Assembly: GCF_024172125.1 (NCBI RefSeq)
Contig: NZ_JAMZEA010000015.1
Coordinates: 203,754-267,753 of the forward strand
Reading direction: 5' to 3'
Length of the DNA: 64,000 bases
DNA from: Actinomadura rupiterrae
Lineage (GTDB): Bacteria; Actinomycetota; Actinomycetes; Streptosporangiales; Streptosporangiaceae
Of the stretch, positions 24,899 to 32,742 are shown one piece after another; position 1 is the stretch's first letter; each line of letters opens with the position of its first letter. The notes beneath the pieces were generated by a model that ran no database searches, was not told the DNA's origin, and saw nothing but the letters and a program-made list of their open reading frames with translations. The translations under genes and the position numbers were made by a program.

Positions 24899-26586
24899 CG
24901 CGCGCCTTTCCCCTCGACGGTCGGACGAGCCGGAGACGCTGGGCTCATCAGGCTCTCGTAGGTCTCGGCCTCCCAGGCGAGTTCCACGGACTCCCCCGAA
25001 ACCGTCACCGTCGCCGGACGAAGCCGGTTGAAGCTGGTGGCGCGGGAGAACCCGTAAGCCCCGGCGTCCTGGACGACGACGTAGTCTCCGGCGCTGAGTC
25101 CCTCGGGCAACTCGACGCCGACACCGAAAACGTCGCCCTCGTAGCACAGCGGCCCGCCCACGAGGCACGGCCGAGTACGACCGTCGTCGGGGACGAGCGG
25201 AACGAAGCCGTGCTTCTCGGCAACTCCGGCGGTCGGCATCAGGCTGAGCCCACCGTCCAGCAGGATCCAGCGATGTTCTCCGAGGTCCTTCCTGCCGACC
25301 ACGCGCGTCAGCAGAACACCCGCCGCCGACACCAGGGCACGGCCCGGCTCGGCGAACACCATCAGGTCGTCAAGCCCATGCCGGTGCAGCACCCCGGCAA
25401 GCCCCTCCGCGAACAACGCAACATCGAACCGCCTCCGTAGCGACGCAACGGCCCCGTCCCGCTCACCCACTCTCGCGGCCGCCGCACGGTCGATACGCTC
25501 GCGTTGCGACGCAACGGAACCGTCCTGACCATCCCCCGCCGCTACTCCCGCAAGGTCGGGACGCGCGCGTTGCGACGGAACGGGAGCGTTCAGGCCATCG
25601 GCCGACACCGCACCCGCACGGTCGGCACGCTCGCGTTGCGACGTGACGGGATCGTCCCGGCCATCGGCCCTCACCGCACCCGCAGGGTCGGGACGCGCGC
25701 GTTGCGACGGGGCGGACGCGTCCTGACCGTTGGCTCCCACTGCTCTCTCATGGGCAGGACGCTCGTGTTGCGGCGGGGCGGGAGCGTTTTCTTGGGGCGT
25801 TTGGGCGGGGGGTGGGGCGCTGAGGGTGGCGATTGCGCCGGGGGTTCGGTGGATGCCTTCCACGCCGAAGCCGCCGCCGATGTTGAGGACGGTCAGGGCT
25901 GTGCGCGTGCGGAGGTGCGCGGTCCAGGCGCAGACCGCGTCCAGCGCGGCGAGGAGGTTCTCGGCGCGGACGATCTGGGAGCCCAGGTGGCAGTGGACGC
26001 CGGTCAGGCGCAGCAGGGGCTCGGCCATGATCCGGTCGGCGATCTCGTCGGCGGCGCCGGTGGCGATGGGCCAGCCGAATTTGGACGGCAGCGCGCGGGT
26101 GGCCAGCGCGCCGGGTTCGGCGAAGACGTTGTGCGGCGGGTAGACGCGCAGGCCCACCGGCAGCGGGCCCGTGCCGCGCTCGGCGGCGAGCCGGGCGAGG
26201 GTGCGGATCTCCTCGGCGCCGTCGATGTTGACGAAGACGCCGTGCTGGAGGGCTTCGGCCAGTTCCTCTTCGGTTTTGACCGGTCCGTTGAACACGATCC
26301 GGTCGCCGGGGACGCCGCAGTCCAGGGCCGCGCGGAGTTCGTAGCCGGACACGACGTCCACGCCGAGGCCCTCCGCCGCGAGCGAGCGCACGATGGCGGG
26401 CAGGTAGTTGGTCTTCAGTGAGTAGAGGAGCCGGACGCCGACCGGGTTCAGGACCGACGCGAGTCTGGTGGCGTCCTCGCGCAGGCGGTCCAGGGACACG
26501 ACGTACAGCGGCGTGCCGAAGCGGTCTCCGAGCGTCCGGAGGTCGCAGGCGGAGAAGCCGGGCACGACTCCGTCGGCGGCCGTCAC
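24895..26586 (-). CDS. type III PLP-dependent decarboxylase with inserted repeat domain
   Basis: This 563-residue enzyme is of the ornithine/diaminopimelate decarboxylase fold. PLP would bind Lys58 (YSLKTNYLP); other family sites are HLGSQ (200-204), the phosphate-binding IGGGFG (236-241), FAEPGR (411-416) and the active-site Cys in GPLCYEGD (481). Right after the glycine loop, residues 272-381 are five 22-residue repeats of low complexity, then the fold resumes at SLRRRFD. Homologous enzymes are about 120 residues shorter, matching the insertion. The GTG start overlaps the dioxygenase stop by 4 bp. It probably decarboxylates a modified amino acid. Confidence 0.82.
   Translation of the reverse strand: MTAADGVVPGFSACDLRTLGDRFGTPLYVVSLDRLREDATRLASVLNPVGVRLLYSLKTNYLPAIVRSLAAEGLGVDVVSGYELRAALDCGVPGDRIVFNGPVKTEEELAEALQHGVFVNIDGAEEIRTLARLAAERGTGPLPVGLRVYPPHNVFAEPGALATRALPSKFGWPIATGAADEIADRIMAEPLLRLTGVHCHLGSQIVRAENLLAALDAVCAWTAHLRTRTALTVLNIGGGFGVEGIHRTPGAIATLSAPPPAQTPQENAPAPPQHERPAHERAVGANGQDASAPSQRARPDPAGAVRADGRDDPVTSQRERADRAGAVSADGLNAPVPSQRARPDLAGVAAGDGQDGSVASQRERIDRAAAARVGERDGAVASLRRRFDVALFAEGLAGVLHRHGLDDLMVFAEPGRALVSAAGVLLTRVVGRKDLGEHRWILLDGGLSLMPTAGVAEKHGFVPLVPDDGRTRPCLVGGPLCYEGDVFGVGVELPEGLSAGDYVVVQDAGAYGFSRATSFNRLRPATVTVSGESVELAWEAETYESLMSPASPARPTVEGKGAR
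25444..25773 (-). repeat. 5 x 66-bp in-frame tandem repeat inside the PLP decarboxylase
   Basis: Five units of 22 codons begin at residues 272, 294, 316, 338 and 360. Four open with SQR-x-R-x-D and the first with PQHERP. The host protein resumes with SLRRRFD, which looks like the ancestral unit. Divergence between units suggests an old duplication kept in frame. Confidence 0.85.
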
Positions 26587-27287
26587 CGGACGACGTTTCC
26601 GGTCGCCGCGCGTTCGAATTCCGGGCCGTACTTCCGGTCCGCCCACCGGTTGAACGCGACGATCCACAGGTCGCGGTGGCCGCCGGAGCCGTCGCGCGGG
26701 ACGATGTCGGTGGCGTGGTGCCACATCGCGGCGTCGTCGTACACCAGCGCCTGGTTCGGCTGGAGCGTGACGGTGAGGAACGGGTCGCCGCCGCCGGTCG
26801 GCATCAGCTGGTTCTCGCCGCCTGTGATGTTCTCGCGCGCGAAGACGGCGAGCATGCCGTACTGGTGGCCGTCGCGGTGCGGGCCCTCGGGCACGGAGAC
26901 GCCGCGCACCTCGGCGTTGGCGACGACGCGGCACTGGTGGACGTTGATCTGCCAGGCGTCGGTGGCGTCCAGCCCGAGCGCCTTGGCGCCCGCGTCGATC
27001 TGCGCGGTCGGGTCGATGCGCAGCGGCTCGAACCGGCGCTGGACGCCTCCGACGTAGGAGTTCACCTCGGGTGATTGCAGGAAGGGGCGGTGTTCCAGCA
27101 GTTCGAGGGTCCATGACTTCGCCGGCCCGTCCCATGTGATCCTGTATTGGGAGAAGCGGCGGTAGCGCTGCTTCCCGCCCGCATAAGGGTCCAGCGGCAG
27201 GCGGGAGAATTCCGCCATGATCTCGGGGCCCGGCTCCGGAATTTCGATGACCTTGTAGTTGTCTCCCGCGGGGCTTGGGGGATTCAC
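26583..27287 (-). CDS. 2OG-Fe(II) dioxygenase, amino acid hydroxylase-like (PF10014 type)
   Basis: This is a non-heme iron, 2-oxoglutarate-dependent oxygenase of 234 residues. The iron ligands are in PEGPHRDGHQYG (H-x-D) and a distal His in MWHHATDIV; the 2OG-binding Arg is likely in GHRDLWIVAFNR. This family includes free L-isoleucine hydroxylase from Bacillus. The GTG at 27287 is chosen because AAGGAG lies 7 bp upstream; an ATG at 27356 has no RBS. Its stop overlaps the decarboxylase start. It would hydroxylate an amino acid or dipeptide in the pathway. Confidence 0.83.
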   Translation of the reverse strand: MNPPSPAGDNYKVIEIPEPGPEIMAEFSRLPLDPYAGGKQRYRRFSQYRITWDGPAKSWTLELLEHRPFLQSPEVNSYVGGVQRRFEPLRIDPTAQIDAGAKALGLDATDAWQINVHQCRVVANAEVRGVSVPEGPHRDGHQYGMLAVFARENITGGENQLMPTGGGDPFLTVTLQPNQALVYDDAAMWHHATDIVPRDGSGGHRDLWIVAFNRWADRKYGPEFERAATGNVVR

Positions 27288-27356
27288 GTGCCTACTCCTT
27301 GCCTCGGCATGCGATAGGTCGGCAGGCGGCGTCCCGGCATGGGGATTCCTTGTCAT

Positions 27357-28622
27357 TCAGGGGCGGTCGACAAGGAATGAGATCTGGTTGAAAGCGGCTT
27401 CCGCGAGCCGCTGCGCCTCTCCCGCAGTGGACGCCACGGCGCGCACCTGCCCGTACGTTTCGTGGTTGCTCACAAGTGCCTCCACCCGGTCGCCCTCACC
27501 GACCGAGAGAAGGACCTCGACGACGCCTGGAGCATCGCGGGCGGCTTCGAGACCGTCGATTCGCCGGAGGGTCCCGGAGATCGGGAAATTGATCTTCCGG
27601 GTGGCCGCGCCACGCCTTTCCGTGACGGTGAGATCGGGACGGAGTCCCACGTGCATCGCCAGGGCCTGCCGGCGGGTCGCGAGCCCGAGGGCGGCGTCCA
27701 TCAGCTCCGGGATGTCCTCACCGGCGAGGCGCGCGTTGATCTCGATGAGCCGGGGGCCCCTGGCGGTCATGCGGACCTCGGTGTGCGCGGCGCCGAAGTC
27801 GTGCCCGATGGCGTGCAGCCCCGCGACGGCGGTGTCGCTGAGTTCCGCGGTGACGCGGTCCGGCAGCAGGCTCGGGAAGACCTGCGCGGTCTCGGCGAAG
27901 TAGGGATGCGGGCTGACCGATTTGTCGACGACACCGAGCACGCTGACCTGCCCGTCCACCGTGAACGTCTCGACGCTGACCTCGTATCCGGCGCAGTACT
28001 CCTCGATCAACGCGCCCGGAGGGCGGGGCTGCCCGCGCCGGTCCTCGCGGCGCGCGGCGATGCCCGCGAACAGCCGCGCCACCTGCCCCGCGTCCCGGCC
28101 CAGTGCCACATCGGTGCTGGCCGACTCGGTCATCGGCTTCACCACGCAGGGGAAGCCGACCTTCTCGGCGAACGCGACCGCTTCGTCAGCGCTGAGCGCG
28201 TGCCGGAAGTCCGGCGCCGGCACGCCGGCGGCACGGCAGGCCTCGCGCGTGCGCAGTTTGTTCCGCGCCAGCGCGGCGGCCTTCGGGTCCAGGCCCGGAA
28301 GGCCGAACTCCCGGGCCGCCTCGGCCACCAGTGGAAGGTTGTAGTCGCACTGCGTGAAAACACCCCTCACCTCTCGGGTTTCGGAAATGTTCCGCAGCGC
28401 GTCCACGATGGACGCCGCCGAATTGGTGTCGGACGCCATGACCGAAACATCGTCCCGGTCGAATACCTCGGCGAACCGGTGGACTTTGGCGTACCGCTGG
28501 AGATCATTGGTCAGGAAGACCGTGCTGAGGCCCAGTTCCGCCGCCACGACGGGCCACAGGATTCCCTCCGGAGTCAGTTGCGCCTCGACCACGACGAGCG
28601 TTTCCGTGCCGCGACGTCCCAT
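27357..28622 (-). CDS. ATP-grasp ligase (L-amino acid ligase-like)
   Basis: This is a 421-residue ATP-grasp enzyme that forms amide bonds through an acyl phosphate. ATP-binding elements are FPCVVKPMTESASTDVAL (about 160-177), LIEEYCAGYEVSVETF and the Mg-binding RLIEINARLAGEDI. A C-terminal domain like that of the dipeptide ligase BacD group follows. It is the first gene of a coupled operon with dioxygenase, decarboxylase and sulfotransferase. It is therefore the best candidate for joining two amino acids or an amino acid and an amine. Confidence 0.87.
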   Translation of the reverse strand: MGRRGTETLVVVEAQLTPEGILWPVVAAELGLSTVFLTNDLQRYAKVHRFAEVFDRDDVSVMASDTNSAASIVDALRNISETREVRGVFTQCDYNLPLVAEAAREFGLPGLDPKAAALARNKLRTREACRAAGVPAPDFRHALSADEAVAFAEKVGFPCVVKPMTESASTDVALGRDAGQVARLFAGIAARREDRRGQPRPPGALIEEYCAGYEVSVETFTVDGQVSVLGVVDKSVSPHPYFAETAQVFPSLLPDRVTAELSDTAVAGLHAIGHDFGAAHTEVRMTARGPRLIEINARLAGEDIPELMDAALGLATRRQALAMHVGLRPDLTVTERRGAATRKINFPISGTLRRIDGLEAARDAPGVVEVLLSVGEGDRVEALVSNHETYGQVRAVASTAGEAQRLAEAAFNQISFLVDRP

Positions 28623-28832
28623 CCGTCACGTCCCTCTCAGGCAGCGAAGATGATATTTAACAGCGGTAACACGACTCGTCAGAAGGAGAACACAATCCGA
28701 ATGGTCTGACAAGCACCGTCCGATTGGCAAACGGACAGGCGGGTGTGTCAGCGGGGGTAGGTGCTCCTCATGGCGCCGAAGTAAGCCTCGGGCGGCATCC
28801 TCGACGCCTCGCGCCGGGTCGGGGCCCGAAAC
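28623..28832 (-). promoter_or_regulatory. upstream region of the ATP-grasp operon
   Basis: These 210 bp are markedly AT-richer near 28640-28690. On the minus strand TTGTGT and TAAATATCAT could be -35 and -10 elements, although their spacing was not fully resolved. No gene is seen here. Confidence 0.35.
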
Positions 28833-29219
28833 TCACAGGTCGACGCGGTAGTTCAGGGTCAGCTCGTCCGCCGGGACGCCGCGGATCCCCCAGTTCACCT
28901 TCGGCATCTCCACGATCGTGATCTCGATGTCGTCCGGCGCGACGCCGAGGCCGGGGACGAGCCGCTCGTAGACCGCGCGGATCAGGTCCCGCTTGGCGTC
29001 GTCGGACCGTCCCGTGAAGCAGAGGACCTCGATGATCAGGTACTGCTCGCTCCGCTGCGGACAGATCATGTCGTCCGCGTCCAGTAGCAGGAACCGATGG
29101 AACCGCTTCCCCGAAGGCAGCTCCCACGCCGTTTCGAAGCACTCCTGCAGCAAGTCGGAGACGGTCCGCTGCCGCCCTGCCCAGATATCCCGTCGTCCGT
29201 AAACCTTCACCTGCGCCAT
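28833..29219 (-). CDS. tautomerase family protein
   Basis: This is a 128-residue protein of the tautomerase/MIF superfamily (Tautomerase_2 group). It starts MAQVKVYGRRD and includes the segment FHRFLLLDADDMICPQRS and the terminal NWGIRGVPADE. The usual catalytic Pro directly after the initiator Met is not present; residue 2 is Ala, so classical 4-OT chemistry is doubtful. It lies 210 bp upstream of the ATP-grasp operon on the same strand and could be part of the cluster. Confidence 0.8.
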   Translation of the reverse strand: MAQVKVYGRRDIWAGRQRTVSDLLQECFETAWELPSGKRFHRFLLLDADDMICPQRSEQYLIIEVLCFTGRSDDAKRDLIRAVYERLVPGLGVAPDDIEITIVEMPKVNWGIRGVPADELTLNYRVDL

Positions 29220-29246
29220 CCACCGGATTCTGCACTACCCGGCGGG

Positions 29247-29738
29247 TCAGCAGGTACCGGCCACCAGGACGGTTCCGCCTACGAAGCCGAAGCCGGCCGC
29301 GACCAGGCCGACGCCCGTGTAGGCGAGGGCGGCGCTGGCCACGAGCATGCCGGCGCCGATGGCGCAGCTCGTGCCGACGTCGTAGGTGCTCAAGCCGTCG
29401 AGCTCGGCTTTGGCGAATGACTTGATTCCACCGTGCGCGCGGCCTATTTCCAGCGTCCTTTCGATCGCGGCGGGCGGGGCTTCGGAGGCGCGGATGAGTC
29501 GCTCTATCGCCTCGTCCTCGATAGGGGCGATGGCTTCGAGGACGGCGTCCTTGTCGGATGCCATTCGACGGATGGCCGTGTCGGCGCGTTCCTGGCCGTC
29601 GCGCCCCTTCGGGAATGGCAGGCCGTCGGCGGCGAGAGCAGCCGGAATCATCAGCTCTCCGGCGTCCATGAGGAAGGCGATGAGGTATTCGGGATGAGCT
29701 GGAGTCCTATCGGGACTGGCCCGGTTCACGTCGTTCAT
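29247..29738 (-). CDS. hypothetical protein with hydrophobic Gly-rich C-terminus
   Basis: This is a 163-residue protein of unknown family. The first 110 residues are soluble and helical (AIRRMASDKDAVLEAIAPIEDEAIERL). The last 50 form two hydrophobic, glycine-rich stretches (SCAIGAGMLVASAALAY and VGLVAAGFGFVGGTVLVAGTC) ending in Cys. It could be a small membrane protein, or a precursor whose hydrophobic C-terminus is released, as in some circular or two-peptide bacteriocins; nothing proves the latter. No clear Shine-Dalgarno precedes the ATG, but TACATACT close upstream could give a leaderless transcript. Base composition is less GC-biased than in its neighbours. Confidence 0.6.
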   Translation of the reverse strand: MNDVNRASPDRTPAHPEYLIAFLMDAGELMIPAALAADGLPFPKGRDGQERADTAIRRMASDKDAVLEAIAPIEDEAIERLIRASEAPPAAIERTLEIGRAHGGIKSFAKAELDGLSTYDVGTSCAIGAGMLVASAALAYTGVGLVAAGFGFVGGTVLVAGTC

Positions 29739-30197
29739 GGCGAGTATGTACCCAGCGCGAGCAGGTGGTCACCGGTGCGGGGACGGCTTGACGAGAGGTG
29801 TGGATCTTGCGTTGAATGGTCCGCGGTGCCGCGTGGCGTGCGCAGGGAGCCCTGGGAGAGGGCCGGGCCGCGGACGAGTGGGCGAGCACCGCGAGAGCCC
29901 GAAGGGGATGATGCAGGTGGCCGCCTACCGCATGGATCGCGCCTAGCCGCATCGCGCCGACGCCGTTCGCGGCGGTTCCGGCCTGCGCTCCTGAGCGCCT
30001 TCCGGCTTGTGCTCCTGGGCACCTTCCTGCCTGCCCCCTGAGCGCTTTCCGGCTTGTGCTCCTGAGCGCCTTTTCCTGGACGCCGTGAACGCGTCGCCAG
30101 CGCATGCGCCCGTTTTTTCCATGGGACCGCTCGTCCCATTCCTTCGCCGCGCCGGCGCCTTTCGCCATGCGCGGAATCACGCAGACCTTGGAGAGTC
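29739..30197. other. noncoding gap with tandem repeats
   Basis: No gene is supported here. Open frames on the minus strand are Arg/Ser-rich and built on the repeat array at 29976-30072, with no family features. The TTG-started fusion gene begins at 30198. Confidence 0.5.
29976..30072. repeat. four imperfect 24-bp tandem repeats
   Basis: TTCCGGCTTGTGCTCCTGAGCGC-like units start at about 29976, 30000, 30024 and 30047. They lie in a gene-free stretch. They are not a CRISPR array, because there are no spacers. Confidence 0.75.
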
Positions 30198-31877
30198 TTG
30201 ACCACTCCGTTCGTGGATTTCAACCGTCAGATCATCGAGGAGTTCCGCGCCCATCGCGGGCGCGTGGGCGGCATGTTCGAAGGGGCCAGGCTGGTGCTGC
30301 TCACCACCACGGGCGCCCGGACCGGCCGTCCGCACACCGTCCCGGTCGGGTTCCTGCCCGATCCGGGACGGCTGCTGGTCATCGCGTCGGCGGGCGGCGC
30401 CGACCGGCACCCGGCCTGGTTCCACAACCTGGTGGCGCATCCGCGCGTCACCGTCGAGACCGGCCCGTTCACGCTGGAGGCGGACGCGGTCGTCCTCGAC
30501 GGCGAGGAGCGCGCGCAGATCTGGGAGCGGGCGGTCGAGTCCGACCCCGGGTGGGCCGAGTACCAGAAGAAGACGGCACGGGTCATTCCGGTCGTCGCGC
30601 TGCATCCGGTCCGGATGTCCTACGCGGACCTGCCCGAGGGCGAGCTGCTCCGGGCCGTCCATGACGCGTTCCGGCGCGACCTGCGGGCGATCCGGGACGA
30701 GGTCGCGCGCGGGCAGGGGCTCGGGGCGCAGCTGCGCGTCAACTGCCTGATGTTCTGCGGCGGGATGCGGCACCACCACCAGAATGAGGACGGCGACCTG
30801 TTCCCCTACCTGCGCGGACGCCATCCGGAGCTGGCGCCCGTCCTGGACGGCCTCGGCGAGGAGCACGAGGTGCTCGCCGGCCTCCTGGACGAGCTGCAGC
30901 AAGCGGTCGCATCCGAGTCGGACGATCTGGCGGCGCTCGTCGACCGGCTCGTCACGCGAATCGAAGCGCATCTGGACGGCGAGGAGGCGCAACTCGTCCC
31001 CGTCCTGAACGCGCTCCGACGCCCCAACCGGATCACCAACCCGGACACCTTCGAAACCGTGCACAAAGCACTGGTCGAGATGAGCGCGGGCCCGCCGCCG
31101 CTTCCGGCGGACGCCGACATCGCCGAGCCGTTCGCGCTGCCGGTGAAGGGCCGGTGGGCGAACGCATCCGGACGCGCGGCAAGGGACGCAGGCGTCGTGC
31201 TGTTCGCGCACGGCGGCGGCTTCGAGCAGAGCCGCCCCGAGCTCGACCAGTTGGCGGCCTACCACCTGTCCAAGGCGTCCGGCCGTCCGGCATTCGCCGT
31301 GGACTACTCGCTGGCACCCGGGCACCCGTTCCCGGCCGCCATGGACGAGCTGGTCGCCGCCTACCGCGCGCTGCTGGCCCAGGGCGTCCCGGCGGAGCGG
31401 ACGGTCCTGTTCGGCGAGTCATCAGGCGCGACGCTCGTCCTCGAAGGCCTGCTCGCGCTGCGCGCGCAAGGCGCACCGCTGCCGGGCGCGGTGGTGGCGG
31501 TCTCCCCCATCACCGACTTCACGATCACGAGCCCGTCGGTCGACGCACCGGCCGGCCCGGACGCGGTCACGCGCGAACTCCTCGAACGCATCCTCGGCCA
31601 GTACCTGAACGGGCTGCCGAACGACCAGGCGCCGCAGTCGCCCCTCCACGGTGACCTGTCCGGATTGCCGCGCATGCTGCTGGCGGTCGGCGGCAACGAG
31701 GCGCTTCTGGACGATTCGCAACGCTATGCCGACGCGGCGGCCAAAGCGGGCGTGGACGTCACGCTGGACGTGTACGAAGGGATGCCGCACGCGTTCCAGC
31801 TGACCGTCCTCGCGGAGCAGCGACCCGCCGTCGCCACCGTCTACCTCGAACGCCTGTCCACCTGGCTGACCGCCTGA
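30198..31877 (+). CDS. F420-type nitroreductase / hemerythrin / alpha-beta hydrolase fusion
   Basis: Three domains lie in one 559-residue frame. Residues 1-140 are a deazaflavin-dependent nitroreductase-like split barrel (LVLLTTTGARTGRPHTVPV, HPAWFHNLVAHP). Residues 145-275 are a hemerythrin-like four-helix bundle with likely iron ligands H155, H192-194, H223 and H258 (RHHHQNEDGDLFPYL, EEHEVL, EAHLDGEEAQL). Residues 330-559 are an HSL-type alpha/beta hydrolase with HGGG (338-341), GESSG (nucleophile S408) and H531 in GMPHAF. The start is TTG with GGAG upstream; it restores the family N-terminus DFNRQIIEEFRAH. Nitroreductase-hemerythrin pairs are known in actinomycetes; the appended hydrolase is unusual. 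A terminator follows. Confidence 0.85.
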   Translation: MTTPFVDFNRQIIEEFRAHRGRVGGMFEGARLVLLTTTGARTGRPHTVPVGFLPDPGRLLVIASAGGADRHPAWFHNLVAHPRVTVETGPFTLEADAVVLDGEERAQIWERAVESDPGWAEYQKKTARVIPVVALHPVRMSYADLPEGELLRAVHDAFRRDLRAIRDEVARGQGLGAQLRVNCLMFCGGMRHHHQNEDGDLFPYLRGRHPELAPVLDGLGEEHEVLAGLLDELQQAVASESDDLAALVDRLVTRIEAHLDGEEAQLVPVLNALRRPNRITNPDTFETVHKALVEMSAGPPPLPADADIAEPFALPVKGRWANASGRAARDAGVVLFAHGGGFEQSRPELDQLAAYHLSKASGRPAFAVDYSLAPGHPFPAAMDELVAAYRALLAQGVPAERTVLFGESSGATLVLEGLLALRAQGAPLPGAVVAVSPITDFTITSPSVDAPAGPDAVTRELLERILGQYLNGLPNDQAPQSPLHGDLSGLPRMLLAVGGNEALLDDSQRYADAAAKAGVDVTLDVYEGMPHAFQLTVLAEQRPAVATVYLERLSTWLTA

Positions 31878-31883
31878 CGCGAA

Positions 31884-31912
31884 GCGCCGCCGGTCCCCGC
31901 GACCGGCGGCGC
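31884..31912 (+). terminator. terminator after fusion gene
   Basis: A perfect 12-bp stem GCGCCGCCGGTC / GACCGGCGGCGC with a 5-nt loop lies 7 bp past the stop codon. Confidence 0.65.
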
Positions 31913-32280
31913 ACCCCCGCGACCGGCATCGCCCCACGAACCGCACCGCCCCACGAACCGCGGCGCCTCTCGACCCGCGGTGCGGCGCGCGGTGGGGGTA
32001 TTTCCGGAAAACCCGGTCCGCTCGGCTCTGTCCAGGGGGAACGCGGGACGCGGCCACGTCGAGCGGCGGGGATTGTCGGGTGATCTCGTGCCGTGGCCGG
32101 TAAGCTACGGAACGCAACCGACGGGACACACCTTGAGGCCATGGCATCCCGGCCTGCGCGGGGCGCTGCGGCGGCGCCTCCCCGGACCCACGGCGGCACG
32201 TGTCCGGCACATCCAGCACCAGCCGAGCCCTCGCGGCGAACTAAGAGGCTCCGCTCCTGCGTGCGCCGGAAGGGATCGCC
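31913..32280. other. intergenic region before STAS gene
   Basis: No gene is supported in these 368 bp. It probably contains the promoter of the STAS-domain gene. Short frames here have no recognisable features. Confidence 0.4.
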
Positions 32281-32601
32281 ATGGAGCAGCTCCGACTGCG
32301 CGTCAGCCCTCAGACCGAAGGCCATCTCGTCACCGTCGCCGGGGAGCTCGACCTGGCCACCGCGCCGGCCCTGCACCACTGCCTGCGCCAGCTCCTGGAG
32401 GAACCCGGAACCCAGATCACCGTGGACCTGTCGGAGGTGGAGTTCATCGACGGCAGCGGCCTGGCCGTCCTGCTGCACGCCGAGCGCCAGGCCCGCACCC
32501 GCCGCCGCAGCCTCCTGCTGCTCACGCCCGCCCCGCGCGTCCAGCGGCTGCTCCAGGTGACGCGCACCAAGCGCCGCTTCTTCATCTACCCCCACCTCTG
32601 A
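32281..32601 (+). CDS. STAS domain anti-sigma factor antagonist
   Basis: This is a 106-residue single STAS domain (SpoIIAA/RsbV-like). GELDLATAPAL is the conserved early strand-helix, and the phosphorylation site is Ser59 in VEFIDGSGLAVLL. In this family the unphosphorylated protein binds an anti-sigma kinase and frees a sigma factor; no kinase or sigma gene is beside it. ATG at 32281. Confidence 0.9.
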   Translation: MEQLRLRVSPQTEGHLVTVAGELDLATAPALHHCLRQLLEEPGTQITVDLSEVEFIDGSGLAVLLHAERQARTRRRSLLLLTPAPRVQRLLQVTRTKRRFFIYPHL

Positions 32602-32742
32602 GCAGCGGTGATGTCCGCTCAGGTGCAGGTGGCGTGTCTCCTGTCCGTCCGAGAACGCCGGCTGTAACGTGCGGGCCGTGACCGAGGAGGCATCTCCCGC
32701 GAACGCGCGCGAAGGGCTCCACGATCCGGAAGGCGACCGACC

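Noticed and set aside
29971..30072. Possible CRISPR-like array
   Set aside because: Units are contiguous, about 24 bp, with no unique spacers and no cas genes.
29735..30223. Minus-strand frame of 162 codons over the tandem repeats
   Set aside because: Its composition is Arg/Ser/Gly low complexity driven by the repeat, with no RBS and no family features.
30198..31877. Splitting the fusion into three genes
   Set aside because: No stop codon, internal RBS or frameshift is seen at the domain joints; one frame with intact motifs is the simplest reading.
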